A model generated the notes under the pieces. That model ran no database searches, had not been told where the DNA came from, and saw only the letters and a list, made by a program, of their open reading frames with translations. 64,000 nt of DNA from Euryarchaeota archaeon UBA462 (GTDB taxonomy: Archaea > Thermoplasmatota > Poseidoniia > Poseidoniales > Thalassarchaeaceae). Positions 20,209-28,698 of this stretch are shown piece by piece. The stretch's first letter is position 1. Each line of letters opens with the position of its first letter. The position numbers were made by a program, and so were the translations under genes. The stretch covers positions 1 through 64,000 of the forward strand of contig DAYD01000018.1 in assembly GCA_002506755.1 (NCBI GenBank), written 5' to 3'.

Positions 20209-20676
20209 ATGCCAAAAGTTGACGAAGCAGAGCTTGGAGATGACTTTTCTTACATCGTCAGAATAGCTGACACAGATATTGACGGCCTCAAGCCAATTAC
20301 GTATGGCCTGACCTCGGTAAAGGGTATTGGAATCCGAACTTCAATGATGATTTGCAAAATGTCCGGAATAGATGGGAGCAGGTTAGGAGGCCATCTTTCT
20401 TCAGAAGAGCAGGATGTTCTCAGAGGTGCTATTGACGAGTATGCTACGAAAGTACCGTGGTGGATGGTAAACAGGCAGAGAGACTTGGAAACCAATGAAG
20501 ATGCTCATATAATCGCTAATGAGGTTAGCATGACAAAGGATGACGATGTATCTCGACTTGCTGAAATCAAAACATTCAGAGGGATGAGGCATAGGAGCGG
20601 CCACAAAGTCAGAGGTCAGAGGCTCAGGTCTAATGGACGAAGAGGATCTGCGCTGGGCGTTCAGAGGAAGAAGTGA
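20209..20676 (+). CDS. rps13: 30S ribosomal protein S13
   Basis: This 155-residue protein carries the archaeal/eukaryal S13/S18e features: the N-terminal block FSYIVRIADTDIDG, the helix-two-turn-helix GLTSVKGIGIRTSMMICKMSGID (about 33-55), and the basic C-terminal tail GMRHRSGHKVRGQRLRSNGR. S13 sits in the head of the small subunit and contacts the P-site tRNA and the bridge to the 50S. It is the first gene of the usual archaeal cluster S13-S4-S11-RpoD. A 100-bp leader with GGGGGAA precedes the ATG. Confidence 0.97.
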   Translation: MPKVDEAELGDDFSYIVRIADTDIDGLKPITYGLTSVKGIGIRTSMMICKMSGIDGSRLGGHLSSEEQDVLRGAIDEYATKVPWWMVNRQRDLETNEDAHIIANEVSMTKDDDVSRLAEIKTFRGMRHRSGHKVRGQRLRSNGRRGSALGVQRKK

Positions 20677-20685
20677 GGTTGAACA

Positions 20686-21306
20686 ATGGGTGAGCCAAAA
20701 TTCTCTAGGCCTCGTACTCATACGCCGACTCACCCTTGGAAACAGGCTAGGATAGAAGAAGAACACGACCTGAAAGAACAATTTGGCCTCAAAAAAGTGG
20801 GCGGAATGAGGGAGATTTGGAGAGAGAAGTCAGCACTTAGGAGACATCGAAACCAAGCTATGAAATTAATTGGAAGGGTTGACTCTTCAGAAGGCCATTA
20901 TGCCAAGGAAAAAGAACAGTTGCTGGAATCTCTAACAAAGAAGGGGCTCCTGCAATCCGGGGCAGATATAGGGGACGTGCTGGAAATCAACGTTGAGCAC
21001 ATGCTCTCTAGGAGGCTCCAATCTGTAGTTTATTACAAGGGACTAGCTCCTTCAATGAGATCATCCAGGAATCTTATTGTCCATGGACATATTCGTATCG
21101 GCGAGCAGAGAATGACAGTCCCAGGATATCACGTTTTGAAAGAAGAAGAGGATTCATTGAACTATAGCCCTAGCTCTCCATTTGCAGATCCTGAGCACTC
21201 ATTCAGAAAGGAATTGGAAAGTAGAAGATTCACTTCGGAAGAAGAAGCAGAGGAAGGTCCGATCGAAGATGGGGAGTCCGATGATGAACAGCAGGAAGTG
21301 GAGTGA
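20686..21306 (+). CDS. rps4: 30S ribosomal protein S4
   Basis: This 206-residue protein has the S4/S9e pattern. The N-terminus is PKFSRPRTHTPTHPWKQAR. An S4 RNA-binding fold lies at about 103-165 (MLSRRLQSVVYYKGLAPSMR, then LIVHGHIRIGEQRMTVPGYHVLK). The C-terminal tail is acidic (EEEAEEGPIEDGESDDEQQEVE). S4 nucleates assembly of the small subunit. It starts 9 bp after rps13 and its stop overlaps the rps11 start as TGATG, indicating translational coupling. The acidic tail is longer than in most archaeal S4 proteins. Confidence 0.97.
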   Translation: MGEPKFSRPRTHTPTHPWKQARIEEEHDLKEQFGLKKVGGMREIWREKSALRRHRNQAMKLIGRVDSSEGHYAKEKEQLLESLTKKGLLQSGADIGDVLEINVEHMLSRRLQSVVYYKGLAPSMRSSRNLIVHGHIRIGEQRMTVPGYHVLKEEEDSLNYSPSSPFADPEHSFRKELESRRFTSEEEAEEGPIEDGESDDEQQEVE

Positions 21307-21686
21307 TGGGTCACAAGGCGATATTACATATTTACAGCACATTCAACAATGTGCTTATCACGGCAACTGATCTTACTGGTGCTGAGACCATCTGCAAAGT
21401 TTCAGGTGGGATGGTGACCAAGGGTGGAAGTGACTCGGGTGGGCAATTTGCGGCTACTAGGGCGGCAGAAAAAATAGCAGAGATGCTGTCAGAGAAGGAA
21501 TTCGACCAAGTGATCGTCAAGTACAGAGGAGCAGGTGGCAACAGGTCAAACAGTGCTCCGGGCGCTACTGCGGCAATTAGAGCATTGACCAGAGCCGGTG
21601 TTAGAATTACTAGGATTGAAGACGTCACCCCAATGCCAACTGATGGTACTAAAAGCAAGGGCGGGCGAAGAGGAAGAAGAGTATAG
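21306..21686 (+). CDS. rps11: 30S ribosomal protein S11
   Basis: The ATG at 21306 overlaps the stop of rps4 and is preferred to a GTG one codon earlier. The 126-residue product has the S11 core: HIYSTFNNVLITATDLTGAET, GGMVTKGGSDSGGQFAATRAAEKIA, the RGAGGNRSNSAPGATAAIRAL loop region, and the C-terminus IEDVTPMPTDGTKSKGGRRGRR. S11 forms part of the 30S platform at the mRNA exit site. It is the third gene of the ribosomal/RNA polymerase operon. Confidence 0.97.
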   Translation: MGHKAILHIYSTFNNVLITATDLTGAETICKVSGGMVTKGGSDSGGQFAATRAAEKIAEMLSEKEFDQVIVKYRGAGGNRSNSAPGATAAIRALTRAGVRITRIEDVTPMPTDGTKSKGGRRGRRV

Positions 21687-21690
21687 ATGT

Positions 21691-21697
21691 GGTGAGT
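21691..21697 (+). promoter_or_regulatory. Shine-Dalgarno that decides the rpoD start
   Basis: GGTGAGT at 21691-21697 lies four bases before ATG 21701. This favours ATG 21701 over the in-frame GTG codons at 21689 and 21692. Confidence 0.55.
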
Positions 21698-21700
21698 GAA

Positions 21701-22588
21701 ATGGTGAAAATCGAGATCTTGGAAGAAACTGAAGAAAGCATTAAGCTTCTGTTGTCTGAAACAGACAGGAGCTTGGCAAATGCACTCAGGAGATCATTAA
21801 TTACAGATATTCCTAAAATGGCTATTGATGAGGTAAGATTTCAATTGGGAACCAAAGAGGAAGAAGGTGAGGTTTGGGAGACAACAGGTCCAATTCCTGA
21901 TGAGATGGTAGCTCAAAGACTAGCAATGATACCAATCCCAACGATTCATGATAAGTTCTACTTTCAAGATGAGTGTCCCAACTGCAAGGATCTGGTCGAG
22001 GCCGATCGAGGGTGCTTGGAATGTCAGATGATTTACACCTGCGTTGTTTTTGGAACTGAAGACGGTCGATGGGTGACTGCGGACGATCTGAAATACCTTG
22101 GAGAGGAATCCCTTGAGATCCCTGCTGAATACAAGACGATTCCCATTACTAAGCTCCTCAAGGGCCAGATGATAGAATTCTACGCAACAGCAATTATGGG
22201 CAGGGGGAAAGAGCACACGAAGTGGTCATCCGTATGTGGGGTATCATTTAGTCCCAGAAGAATAGGGGTCTTAAACAACAAAACTAAGGCTAAAATTCTC
22301 TGGGACATGGACCTAAAAATTAACGCTAAGGACTTCGACAAGGATGGAAAGCTAACCGACATAAACAAGGTTTCAACATTAATCAGTGAGTTGAATCATG
22401 TCGGTGAAGGTACAGAGGTCTCCAGAGATTTCAAAGACGCAATTACTCTCGAGGATGTTCCTGGAGAGTTTATCCTATACTTCGAGACTGATGGCTCAAT
22501 GACGCCTAGAACGGCCTTCCTGAAGGCATCGGAGGAGCTTGGGGGAAGATTCGGTTCTTTGGAACAAGACCTTTCTGAGGCACTGTAA
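21701..22588 (+). CDS. rpoD: DNA-directed RNA polymerase subunit D (Rpo3)
   Basis: This is the archaeal counterpart of bacterial alpha-NTD and eukaryotic Rpb3; with subunit L it nucleates polymerase assembly. Visible are the dimerisation motif DRSLANALRRSLITDIPKMAIDEVRF (from about residue 22) and an inserted domain with the four-cysteine cluster CPNC-(11)-CLEC followed by another Cys (about 91-112), which in some archaea holds an Fe-S cluster. The C-terminal FETDGSMTPRTAFLKASEEL matches the family. The length of about 295 residues is on the long side because of the ferredoxin-like insertion. It follows rps11, completing the usual archaeal operon. Confidence 0.96.
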   Translation: MVKIEILEETEESIKLLLSETDRSLANALRRSLITDIPKMAIDEVRFQLGTKEEEGEVWETTGPIPDEMVAQRLAMIPIPTIHDKFYFQDECPNCKDLVEADRGCLECQMIYTCVVFGTEDGRWVTADDLKYLGEESLEIPAEYKTIPITKLLKGQMIEFYATAIMGRGKEHTKWSSVCGVSFSPRRIGVLNNKTKAKILWDMDLKINAKDFDKDGKLTDINKVSTLISELNHVGEGTEVSRDFKDAITLEDVPGEFILYFETDGSMTPRTAFLKASEELGGRFGSLEQDLSEAL

Positions 22589-22627
22589 TTTCAAACCATT
22601 CATTACCAGTACATTAGATGGTATATC

Positions 22628-23605
22628 ATGTCAATAATGCTGGGAAGGGGACACTGTGGTGCTCACTTATCACTAGTATTTACAATAGAGGATCTCGAAA
22701 AAGAACCCCTTTCACAGGGTAGTAGAGGAGCCGGTCTTTGTCTTGAGGATGGAGTAGAAGCAATCGCCATAGGAGAAGGTGGAGCAGGTGGACTAAGCGT
22801 GAAATTTATTCATTGTGATCACGACAAAACACTGTATGATGAAGTTTTGAAGACTCTAAAGAAGGAAGTGAGTATGGTTGGAGACTTTAATTGGGAATTA
22901 AATATCAAGATGACATTGCCGACTTCGCAAGGCTTTGGAATGTCGGCATCCGGCGCTGTAGCATCGGCAATAGCCTTTCAAAGGGCAATTGGGATTCCCC
23001 ATGAGGAATGCATAAGGAGGTCATTCAAAATTGCTCATCTGGTAGAAAGAAGTAGGTCTAGCGGACTTGGAGATACAACTGCCCTATCTTCTGGGGGGGT
23101 TGAGAGAAGGCTGCATCCTGGCTCTCCTTACTATGGTGACCTACTGGATTCGGGACCCGGGCGATCCGAGGGGTGGTCTTGTGAAACTCCAGTTCTTCTT
23201 TGCTGGAGGAAAAAAACAGGGAGGCTTACTTCTAGTTACATAGATGAGCCAGAATGGAAAGTGTCGATAACAGATGCTGGGAAGATCGCCATGGATACTA
23301 TCGGAAATGGAGAGTGGGACCAAACGAGATGGCAGGATTTGATAGAGGCATCAAGAGTTTTTGCAAAAAACAGCAGACTTGAGTATGATGCCAACAGATC
23401 AGAATTACTTGCCTTGGTTGATGACTCAATTTCTGATGCTGGATTAGTCGGCAGAGTTGTAGGACTGTTGTGCATGCTGGGAGAAAGCGTTGTAGTGGTT
23501 CCAACCGATCCCAAGAGTGCTGGGGAATGGATTGAGGCACTTTCACATTCTCTAGAAAGTACAGGATTAAGCGTATATTCCAGTAAGATTGGACCTAAAT
23601 TATGA
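22628..23605 (+). CDS. Pantoate kinase (archaeal GHMP kinase for coenzyme A synthesis)
   Basis: In archaea, pantoate kinase phosphorylates pantoate and replaces bacterial pantothenate kinase in CoA synthesis. This 325-residue protein has GHMP-family features: an N-terminal strand GRGHCGAHLSLVFTI, a Gly-rich ATP loop LPTSQGFGMSASGAVASAIAF (about 98-118), and the GLGDTTALSSGGVERR segment (about 146-161) typical of archaeal pantoate kinases. Phosphopantothenate synthetase, its usual partner, is not in this window. It follows rpoD by 40 bp on the same strand and is tail-to-tail with the CDIN1-like gene (4-bp gap). Confidence 0.85.
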   Translation: MSIMLGRGHCGAHLSLVFTIEDLEKEPLSQGSRGAGLCLEDGVEAIAIGEGGAGGLSVKFIHCDHDKTLYDEVLKTLKKEVSMVGDFNWELNIKMTLPTSQGFGMSASGAVASAIAFQRAIGIPHEECIRRSFKIAHLVERSRSSGLGDTTALSSGGVERRLHPGSPYYGDLLDSGPGRSEGWSCETPVLLCWRKKTGRLTSSYIDEPEWKVSITDAGKIAMDTIGNGEWDQTRWQDLIEASRVFAKNSRLEYDANRSELLALVDDSISDAGLVGRVVGLLCMLGESVVVVPTDPKSAGEWIEALSHSLESTGLSVYSSKIGPKL

Positions 23606-23609
23606 AACA

Positions 23610-24683
23610 TTAAGACCTTGAATTCTCATGAAATTCCTCCAATGGCTTCAGATTCAGTGGGCTCGAGTCCAGTTTAGTTGCTCCTCTCAGCCTCAGGCTT
23701 TCACAGAATCCATGCCTGTAGACCAACGCACCATGGCCATATTCTGCTGAATACCTATCTACTTGCTTTTGTGTTTTCTTCTTTGGAAACTTAAGATCAG
23801 CACCAAAAAAGTGCTTTGCATCTATCCAAGCACAAGGAACCCCATTTATCCTCACATCGTCAAGAAATAGAAGATCTGGCGTTATGATAGCCCTGCCTTC
23901 GTCCCTTTTCTGCTCATTATGGAGTTCCTCTTGTCTCCTGAATCTAACTCCCAATTTGTCGAAATGATCACAAAGAATCTCTTCAAACACCTCTGCAGCA
24001 TTCTGTGTCTCGGTTTGATTGACTGAGCTGACTCTGTCAACTGACTCTGCCAATTCAAACTGCTCTCTGTCCCTCTGATTCAATTTTGAAGGATTCTTGT
24101 TGAGTGTGTCTTTGATTCTTGTCTTTGTCCACCCTCTTCCAGTCAGGATGGCTCTGAAGGTATTTACTGGGGGCGCGTCAAATCTCTTTGAGAGTGCAAT
24201 CACACTCTCGCCCGAATCATACCGCCTGCTTATTTCATTAGACCTCCTCATAAGCTTAGAATGTGAGTAAACGCTCTTTTCCTGATTTAGTGCAGCACGA
24301 AGTGAAAGGGCCTGTTCAAGAGAAATTCGCATTCCCTCCAATTGGTCTGCAATCTCTTTAACTCTCTCTTCAGGAAGAAAACCAAATTCACCTGGAATAC
24401 AAGCGATCTTTCCTGCGGAGATCTGAACATCCTTGGGTACGGCATTGGTATTCCACTTGATATCGACCTTCTTTGGAGGCGGGTCGATTTTGTCAGGGAT
24501 GCCCATGGGCCTAGGTTTTAACGAGAATCTGCCAAGGGCTCTACGCACTTCCTCTGATTTTTGGCGTCCGCTTTTGTGTTGAGGAGGGTCGTTCTCCTTC
24601 CTTGTTCTCCTGCGGCGCCCCCGGCGCCCCCGGCGCCCCCGGCGCCGTTTGGCACTCTCGTCTTCACTCAATATGACTTCCAA
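23610..24683 (-). CDS. Archaeal CDIN1/C15orf41-like (TPD-motif) nuclease with Arg/Gly-rich N-terminus
   Basis: In the C-terminal 120 residues of this 357-residue protein I see the hallmark of the TPD family, to which human CDIN1 (C15orf41) belongs. ITPDLLFLDDVRINGVPCAW near 265-284 is followed by IDAKHFFGADLKFP and YGHGALVYRHGFCESL. The D...D/E-x-K arrangement (D of TPD, then DAK) fits a PD-(D/E)xK nuclease. The middle (about 120-230) is helical, with a helix-turn-helix-like ISRRYDSGESVIALSKRF. Residues 12-28 are a tract of Arg and Gly (RRRGRRGRRGRRRR), encoded by a 9-bp tandem repeat, that could bind nucleic acid. The start is probably TTG at 24683. It is the last gene of the run leuS-DUF393-CDIN1. 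CDIN1 function is poorly known; a role in DNA repair or chromatin is inference. Confidence 0.75.
   Translation of the reverse strand: MEVILSEDESAKRRRGRRGRRGRRRRTRKENDPPQHKSGRQKSEEVRRALGRFSLKPRPMGIPDKIDPPPKKVDIKWNTNAVPKDVQISAGKIACIPGEFGFLPEERVKEIADQLEGMRISLEQALSLRAALNQEKSVYSHSKLMRRSNEISRRYDSGESVIALSKRFDAPPVNTFRAILTGRGWTKTRIKDTLNKNPSKLNQRDREQFELAESVDRVSSVNQTETQNAAEVFEEILCDHFDKLGVRFRRQEELHNEQKRDEGRAIITPDLLFLDDVRINGVPCAWIDAKHFFGADLKFPKKKTQKQVDRYSAEYGHGALVYRHGFCESLRLRGATKLDSSPLNLKPLEEFHENSRS
24614..24647. repeat. 9-bp GC-only tandem repeat, about 3.8 copies
   Basis: GGCGCCCCC is repeated at 24614, 24623 and 24632, with a partial copy at 24641-24647. It lies inside the CDIN1-like gene and encodes the Arg-Arg-Gly units of its N-terminus. 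It stands out as pure G+C in a region of moderate composition. Confidence 0.9.
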
Positions 24684-24717
24684 GAGTCGGAGCCAAATGA
24701 ACCCACCGCGTAATTTT

Positions 24718-25053
24718 CTACTTTCTCATCCTAGCATAAATGTCGTATGCCACATCTCTGATGGGGCTAGGAATGAAGAAGATAGCAGATACGATAGGCC
24801 ATGGAAATCTAAGAAGTTTGCAGATCCTCCAAATCGCTGAGCTCTTCGCGAACCATTCTCCATCCTCGGAAATTAGAAAAACTGAGTCTAATCCTTCCAT
24901 GGATTTGGGTCTTGAGTTCAAAATTTCAATACCCTCGGTGCTATTTTGACCAATTAGCTTGATTCTAGAATTAGGATCTCTTCTCTTGACGAATTCCGCC
25001 CAACGATTGCACTTTCCGCAATCATCATCGAAAAGAAGAGAGGCGTCGGCCAT
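24718..25053 (-). CDS. DUF393/DCC-family thiol-disulfide oxidoreductase-like protein
   Basis: This 111-residue protein begins with the family signature FDDDCGKCNRWAEFVKRRD (CxxC at residues 12-15), as in DUF393 (DCC) proteins with a thioredoxin-like fold. Also typical are the middle LDSVFLISEDGEWFAKSSAIWRI and the ending WPIVSAIFFIPSPIRDVAYDIYA. The CxxC suggests redox activity, but substrates of the family are unknown. It starts 7 bp after leuS on the same strand and lies just before the CDIN1-like gene. Confidence 0.85.
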   Translation of the reverse strand: MADASLLFDDDCGKCNRWAEFVKRRDPNSRIKLIGQNSTEGIEILNSRPKSMEGLDSVFLISEDGEWFAKSSAIWRICKLLRFPWPIVSAIFFIPSPIRDVAYDIYARMRK

Positions 25054-25060
25054 ATTTCAC

Positions 25061-27916
25061 CTACACAAAAGCTATTCCGGGTTCTAGAGGTGAGGCTAGC
25101 TTCGCTTTGCCACCGACATCTTCGCCCTGTCCCGCCCCATAGGCTTCCACTGTTTCTACTCCCAGTTCAGTTGCTATAAATCCAGAGTTTGCATTTATCA
25201 CTTTGGTTTCGTCAATTTCCATTGAGATCAGTGATTTCTCTCCATCTGACCATGTGTGTATACGTCCTCTCTTTTTCTTACTCCCCGTTGTGAAGGAGGA
25301 CCAGGCTTGGAAAACCTCACCTCTTGTTTTCTCGTTGTTAAACACATCAAGAGCCTTCAGATGTCTATGGCCTTCCTCTTCGAAATCAAAATTTTCGTCA
25401 TTCAGCCTAATTGCTTCTAGAGCAAGGTCTGCCTTCCATTTTGGAGAGGTCTGGATAACTACCTTGGTGATATCAGCCTTCGAGTGCCTTTCAGCCAGTG
25501 TCTTTAGGTTTCTACCGCTGGAAATTATATCTTTAACGAATTTCTCCTTGGCCATTGTTAGCAAGTCATCTGGATTTTCGCCTGGATTTTCAATCTCTAG
25601 ATTTGCTACAATACCACCTTGACCTATTTTTTTCCAGAACTCTTCCGCGAGATGTGGTGTAGCAGGAGCAAGCATTGGGGCCCAGCCCTTCAGGAATTGT
25701 ATAGTTGCAGATTTATCCCTACCTCCTCGTCGAATATACCAGTTCCAATCTGAGAGCATTTGGAAATGGCTTACCATAACCCCCTCTCTGAGACTCACAT
25801 CGGACATTGCTTTGACCCATTTTCTATGATTCTCTCGTAATCTAGCAGATAGCCAATGATCAATATCAGATGGAGAGTTAGTGAAATTTAGCGAAGATTC
25901 GAAGGCATCAATAATTGAGTAAATCTGTCGATTATTAGCTTCAAGTGCACTATCAGACCAATCCATCCCGGCCTCAGGATTTGCTCCGAACAGGATGAAT
26001 AGCCTTACTGTATCTGCCCCATACTTTGAGATCATGTCTTCCGGACTGACGGTATTTCCGAGTGATTTGCTCATCTTGGCAGATCTGCTGGAAAGTTGGT
26101 CACCACAAGATGGGCAGTCTGATCCAGAATAATCGACATGATACTCTGAATTGCATTCAGAACAATATGGAGCAGGTGCATTTAGCATACCTTGGCAAAC
26201 CAGTCTTCCGAAGGGCTCTCCAACATCGTTCATCCCGGAGTCTCGAGTGAACTTAGTGAAAAATCTAGCATAAAGGAGGTGCATAACAGCATGCTCGATA
26301 CCCCCGATGTAAAGGTCTACCCCGTCATTCATCCAGTAATCAACTGCCTGTCTGTCGAAAGGCTCTGAGTCGTTATTTGCGTCACAGAATCGCATAAAGT
26401 ACCACGATGAGTCATAAAATGTGTCCATTGTATCTGTTTCTCTTCTGGCATTAATTCCACAACTGGGGCATCTTGTATCAACAAATGAAGAGTGCGAGGC
26501 TAGAGGGTTGCCGCTCTGTTCCTCAGTGAAAATGACGTCCAGGGGAAGTTGCACAGGAAGATCTTCTCGTGGTACTGGAACAACTCCACATGATTCACAA
26601 TGGATCATTGGAATTGGTGTCCCCCAAAATCTCTGCCTGCTCAGCAACCAGTCTTTCAGACGATACTCCACTTTCCCCCTTCCTGAGCCTGATTCTTCCA
26701 GAGTTGAAATTACGGCTTGCTTGGCTTGCTCCCCAGATAGTCCGTCGAAACCAGCAATTGATGAATTGACCATCTGCCCATACCCCTCGAATGCCCTATG
26801 TTGGGGAGAGTCGGGGATGTCTCCATTGTCCTCGATTAGCACTCTTTTGATTTCCAATTCATATTCCTTGGCAAAATCAAAATCTCTTTGATCATGCCCA
26901 GGAACACCCATAACTGCACCTGTTCCGTATGAGGAGACTACGAAGTTTCCTGCATAGATTGGGACTTTCTCTCCGCTGATCGGGTTTATTGCATTTTTTC
27001 CGAGAAAAACTCCTTTCTTGTCCTTGAGCATGTTAATTCTCTCGAACTCTGAAATCTTCGCGCACTCTTCTTTTAGATTTCTCCATCCTCCTTCCCACTT
27101 AGTCCCAGCACACAATTGCTCACACAATTCATGTTCAGGAGAGACTGTGACGAATGTGACTCCAAAAATAGTATCGGGCCTGGTGGTGAAGACTCCTATC
27201 ACTGAGTCGGTACCGTCTACTGGAAAATCAATATGGGCTCCGTTTGACCTACCAATCCAGTTTCTCTGCATTGTCTTGACGTTTTCGGGGAACGAAATAT
27301 TGTCAAGCTCGTCTAGAAGTTCATCAGAGTACTCAGTCATCCTCAGAAACCACTGTGCCATATCTTTCTGCACCACTTCGAGACCGCATCTCCAGCAGCG
27401 GTTGTTCTTCACCTGCTCATTGGCTAGTACAGTGTCGCAATCTACACACCAATTCACAGGAGCCATTCTCCTTTCAACTAGGCCTCTCTCATTTAGGGTT
27501 AGGAACATGTCCTGATTCCATTTGTAATAGTCTACGTCTGAAGTAGCTAAGAAGCGACTCCAATCGTATGAATATCCCATTCTCTCCTGATCAGATCTTA
27601 TGCTGGAGATGTTGCTATGTGTGACTTTGTGCGGATGGCCCCCTTCCTTCTTGGCTGCGTTTTCCGCGGGCATTCCAAACGAATCGTATCCCATTGGGTA
27701 AAGTACGTTTTTTCCCATTAATCGATGGAAACGTGCCATTGCGTCGCCTATTGAGTAGTTTCTAACATGGCCCATGTGCATGTGGCCTGAAGGGTACGGA
27801 AACATCTCTAAGCAGTAAAATTTCTGTTTTGACTTATCGATCTGCGCCTTGAAGGCTTCCTGCTCCGCCCAGACATTTTGCCATCTGGGCTCTAATTCCT
27901 GGGGGTCGTACGTCAT
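25061..27916 (-). CDS. leuS: Leucyl-tRNA synthetase, bacterial-type core
   Basis: The enzyme charges tRNA-Leu. The 951-residue protein has the bacterial-type N-terminus (CLEMFPYPSG, then the HIGH motif HMGHVRNYSIGDAMAR near 46), the zinc-binding NWCVDCDTVLANEQV with CWRC, an editing domain (TTRPDTIFGVTFV near 243) and the KMSKS loop KMSKSLGNTVSPEDM near 612. Before KMSKS there is a four-Cys ribbon (CSECNSEYH, CPSCGDQL). The C-terminal 160 residues do not look like the bacterial end (no VQVNGKVRG): they read KFVKDIISSGRNLKTLAERH, TKVVIQTSPKWKADLALEAI, like the tail of archaeal LeuRS. Haloarchaeal LeuRS has, as I recall it, a similar combination. It heads a three-gene run on the minus strand and is divergent from the MBL gene (73-bp gap). 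Confidence 0.95.
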   Translation of the reverse strand: MTYDPQELEPRWQNVWAEQEAFKAQIDKSKQKFYCLEMFPYPSGHMHMGHVRNYSIGDAMARFHRLMGKNVLYPMGYDSFGMPAENAAKKEGGHPHKVTHSNISSIRSDQERMGYSYDWSRFLATSDVDYYKWNQDMFLTLNERGLVERRMAPVNWCVDCDTVLANEQVKNNRCWRCGLEVVQKDMAQWFLRMTEYSDELLDELDNISFPENVKTMQRNWIGRSNGAHIDFPVDGTDSVIGVFTTRPDTIFGVTFVTVSPEHELCEQLCAGTKWEGGWRNLKEECAKISEFERINMLKDKKGVFLGKNAINPISGEKVPIYAGNFVVSSYGTGAVMGVPGHDQRDFDFAKEYELEIKRVLIEDNGDIPDSPQHRAFEGYGQMVNSSIAGFDGLSGEQAKQAVISTLEESGSGRGKVEYRLKDWLLSRQRFWGTPIPMIHCESCGVVPVPREDLPVQLPLDVIFTEEQSGNPLASHSSFVDTRCPSCGINARRETDTMDTFYDSSWYFMRFCDANNDSEPFDRQAVDYWMNDGVDLYIGGIEHAVMHLLYARFFTKFTRDSGMNDVGEPFGRLVCQGMLNAPAPYCSECNSEYHVDYSGSDCPSCGDQLSSRSAKMSKSLGNTVSPEDMISKYGADTVRLFILFGANPEAGMDWSDSALEANNRQIYSIIDAFESSLNFTNSPSDIDHWLSARLRENHRKWVKAMSDVSLREGVMVSHFQMLSDWNWYIRRGGRDKSATIQFLKGWAPMLAPATPHLAEEFWKKIGQGGIVANLEIENPGENPDDLLTMAKEKFVKDIISSGRNLKTLAERHSKADITKVVIQTSPKWKADLALEAIRLNDENFDFEEEGHRHLKALDVFNNEKTRGEVFQAWSSFTTGSKKKRGRIHTWSDGEKSLISMEIDETKVINANSGFIATELGVETVEAYGAGQGEDVGGKAKLASPLEPGIAFV

Positions 27917-27989
27917 TCACTCACTCTCAACCGCAAAGTTGTGATTGTATATGCATTACGACTTTGGTTAATGTCCTTCTCGCTAGGTC

Positions 27990-28697
27990 ATGCTCTCCGA
28001 CGGCGAGTTCCACAGCTCTATCTGGGAAGACGGTATTGAGGTATGGGTAACACAAATGGGTCCTTTGATGAACATGAATACGGCATTCATTGACAGAAAG
28101 AACGGAGTGGTCGCGATAATCGACCCATATGATGCGGAGCAGTGGCGTGAGAAATTGGAGCAAGAAGGCTTGGAGGCTACTCACTTACTATACACACATA
28201 CTCACAGAGATCATGCAGCAGGCTACCCTGGTATGATGAGTATTTATCCTAATTTAGAGGTATGGGGTCATGAGGATGCAAGGGTCCCTGATCTTTTGGG
28301 AAATGTCGTATTCAGGGAGGTGCACTTCACAAACACATGGAACTCGGGCCCGAGTGAGAGTGAGGAGTGGTCAGCGGGATCAGTCAGTCTACAGGTTACT
28401 CACTCCCCTGGGCATGCGCCGGGCCACGTGACCATACACGGTCATGGTGTCTATCATGCTGGAGATTTGCTTTTCGTTAGGAGCGCAGGGAGGGTAGACC
28501 TACCAGGAGGCAATCCGGGCGCTCAGCAGAGGAGTCTGATAAAAGCGAAGGCAGTGCTTAGTAGTCTAGATCCAAATTGGAGACTAATTCCAGGCCATAG
28601 ATACGACTCTTATGGGGGGAAGACCCCTGATTGGATTAGCGTGGGAGAGGCTCTAGTTCACAACTACTTCTTGTCCAATATAACAATGATTGATTAG
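27990..28697 (+). CDS. Metallo-beta-lactamase-fold hydrolase (glyoxalase II-like)
   Basis: This 235-residue protein has the complete set of MBL metal ligands: THTHRDHAAG (HxHxDH, about 68-77), HSPGHAPGHVTIH (about 135-147), an Asp in GVYHAGDLLF (about 150-159), and the final His in LIPGHRYDSYGG (about 197-208). The two-metal site and short length suggest glyoxalase II or a related thioesterase/hydrolase, but the substrate cannot be read from sequence. It has its own promoter region, shared with divergent leuS, and ends 1 bp from the stop of the LETM1-like gene on the other strand. Confidence 0.85.
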   Translation: MLSDGEFHSSIWEDGIEVWVTQMGPLMNMNTAFIDRKNGVVAIIDPYDAEQWREKLEQEGLEATHLLYTHTHRDHAAGYPGMMSIYPNLEVWGHEDARVPDLLGNVVFREVHFTNTWNSGPSESEEWSAGSVSLQVTHSPGHAPGHVTIHGHGVYHAGDLLFVRSAGRVDLPGGNPGAQQRSLIKAKAVLSSLDPNWRLIPGHRYDSYGGKTPDWISVGEALVHNYFLSNITMID

Positions 28698-28698
28698 A

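Noticed and set aside
24611..24650. CRISPR or minisatellite array
   Set aside because: Only 3.8 units of 9 bp with no spacers, and it codes in frame for the RRG tail.
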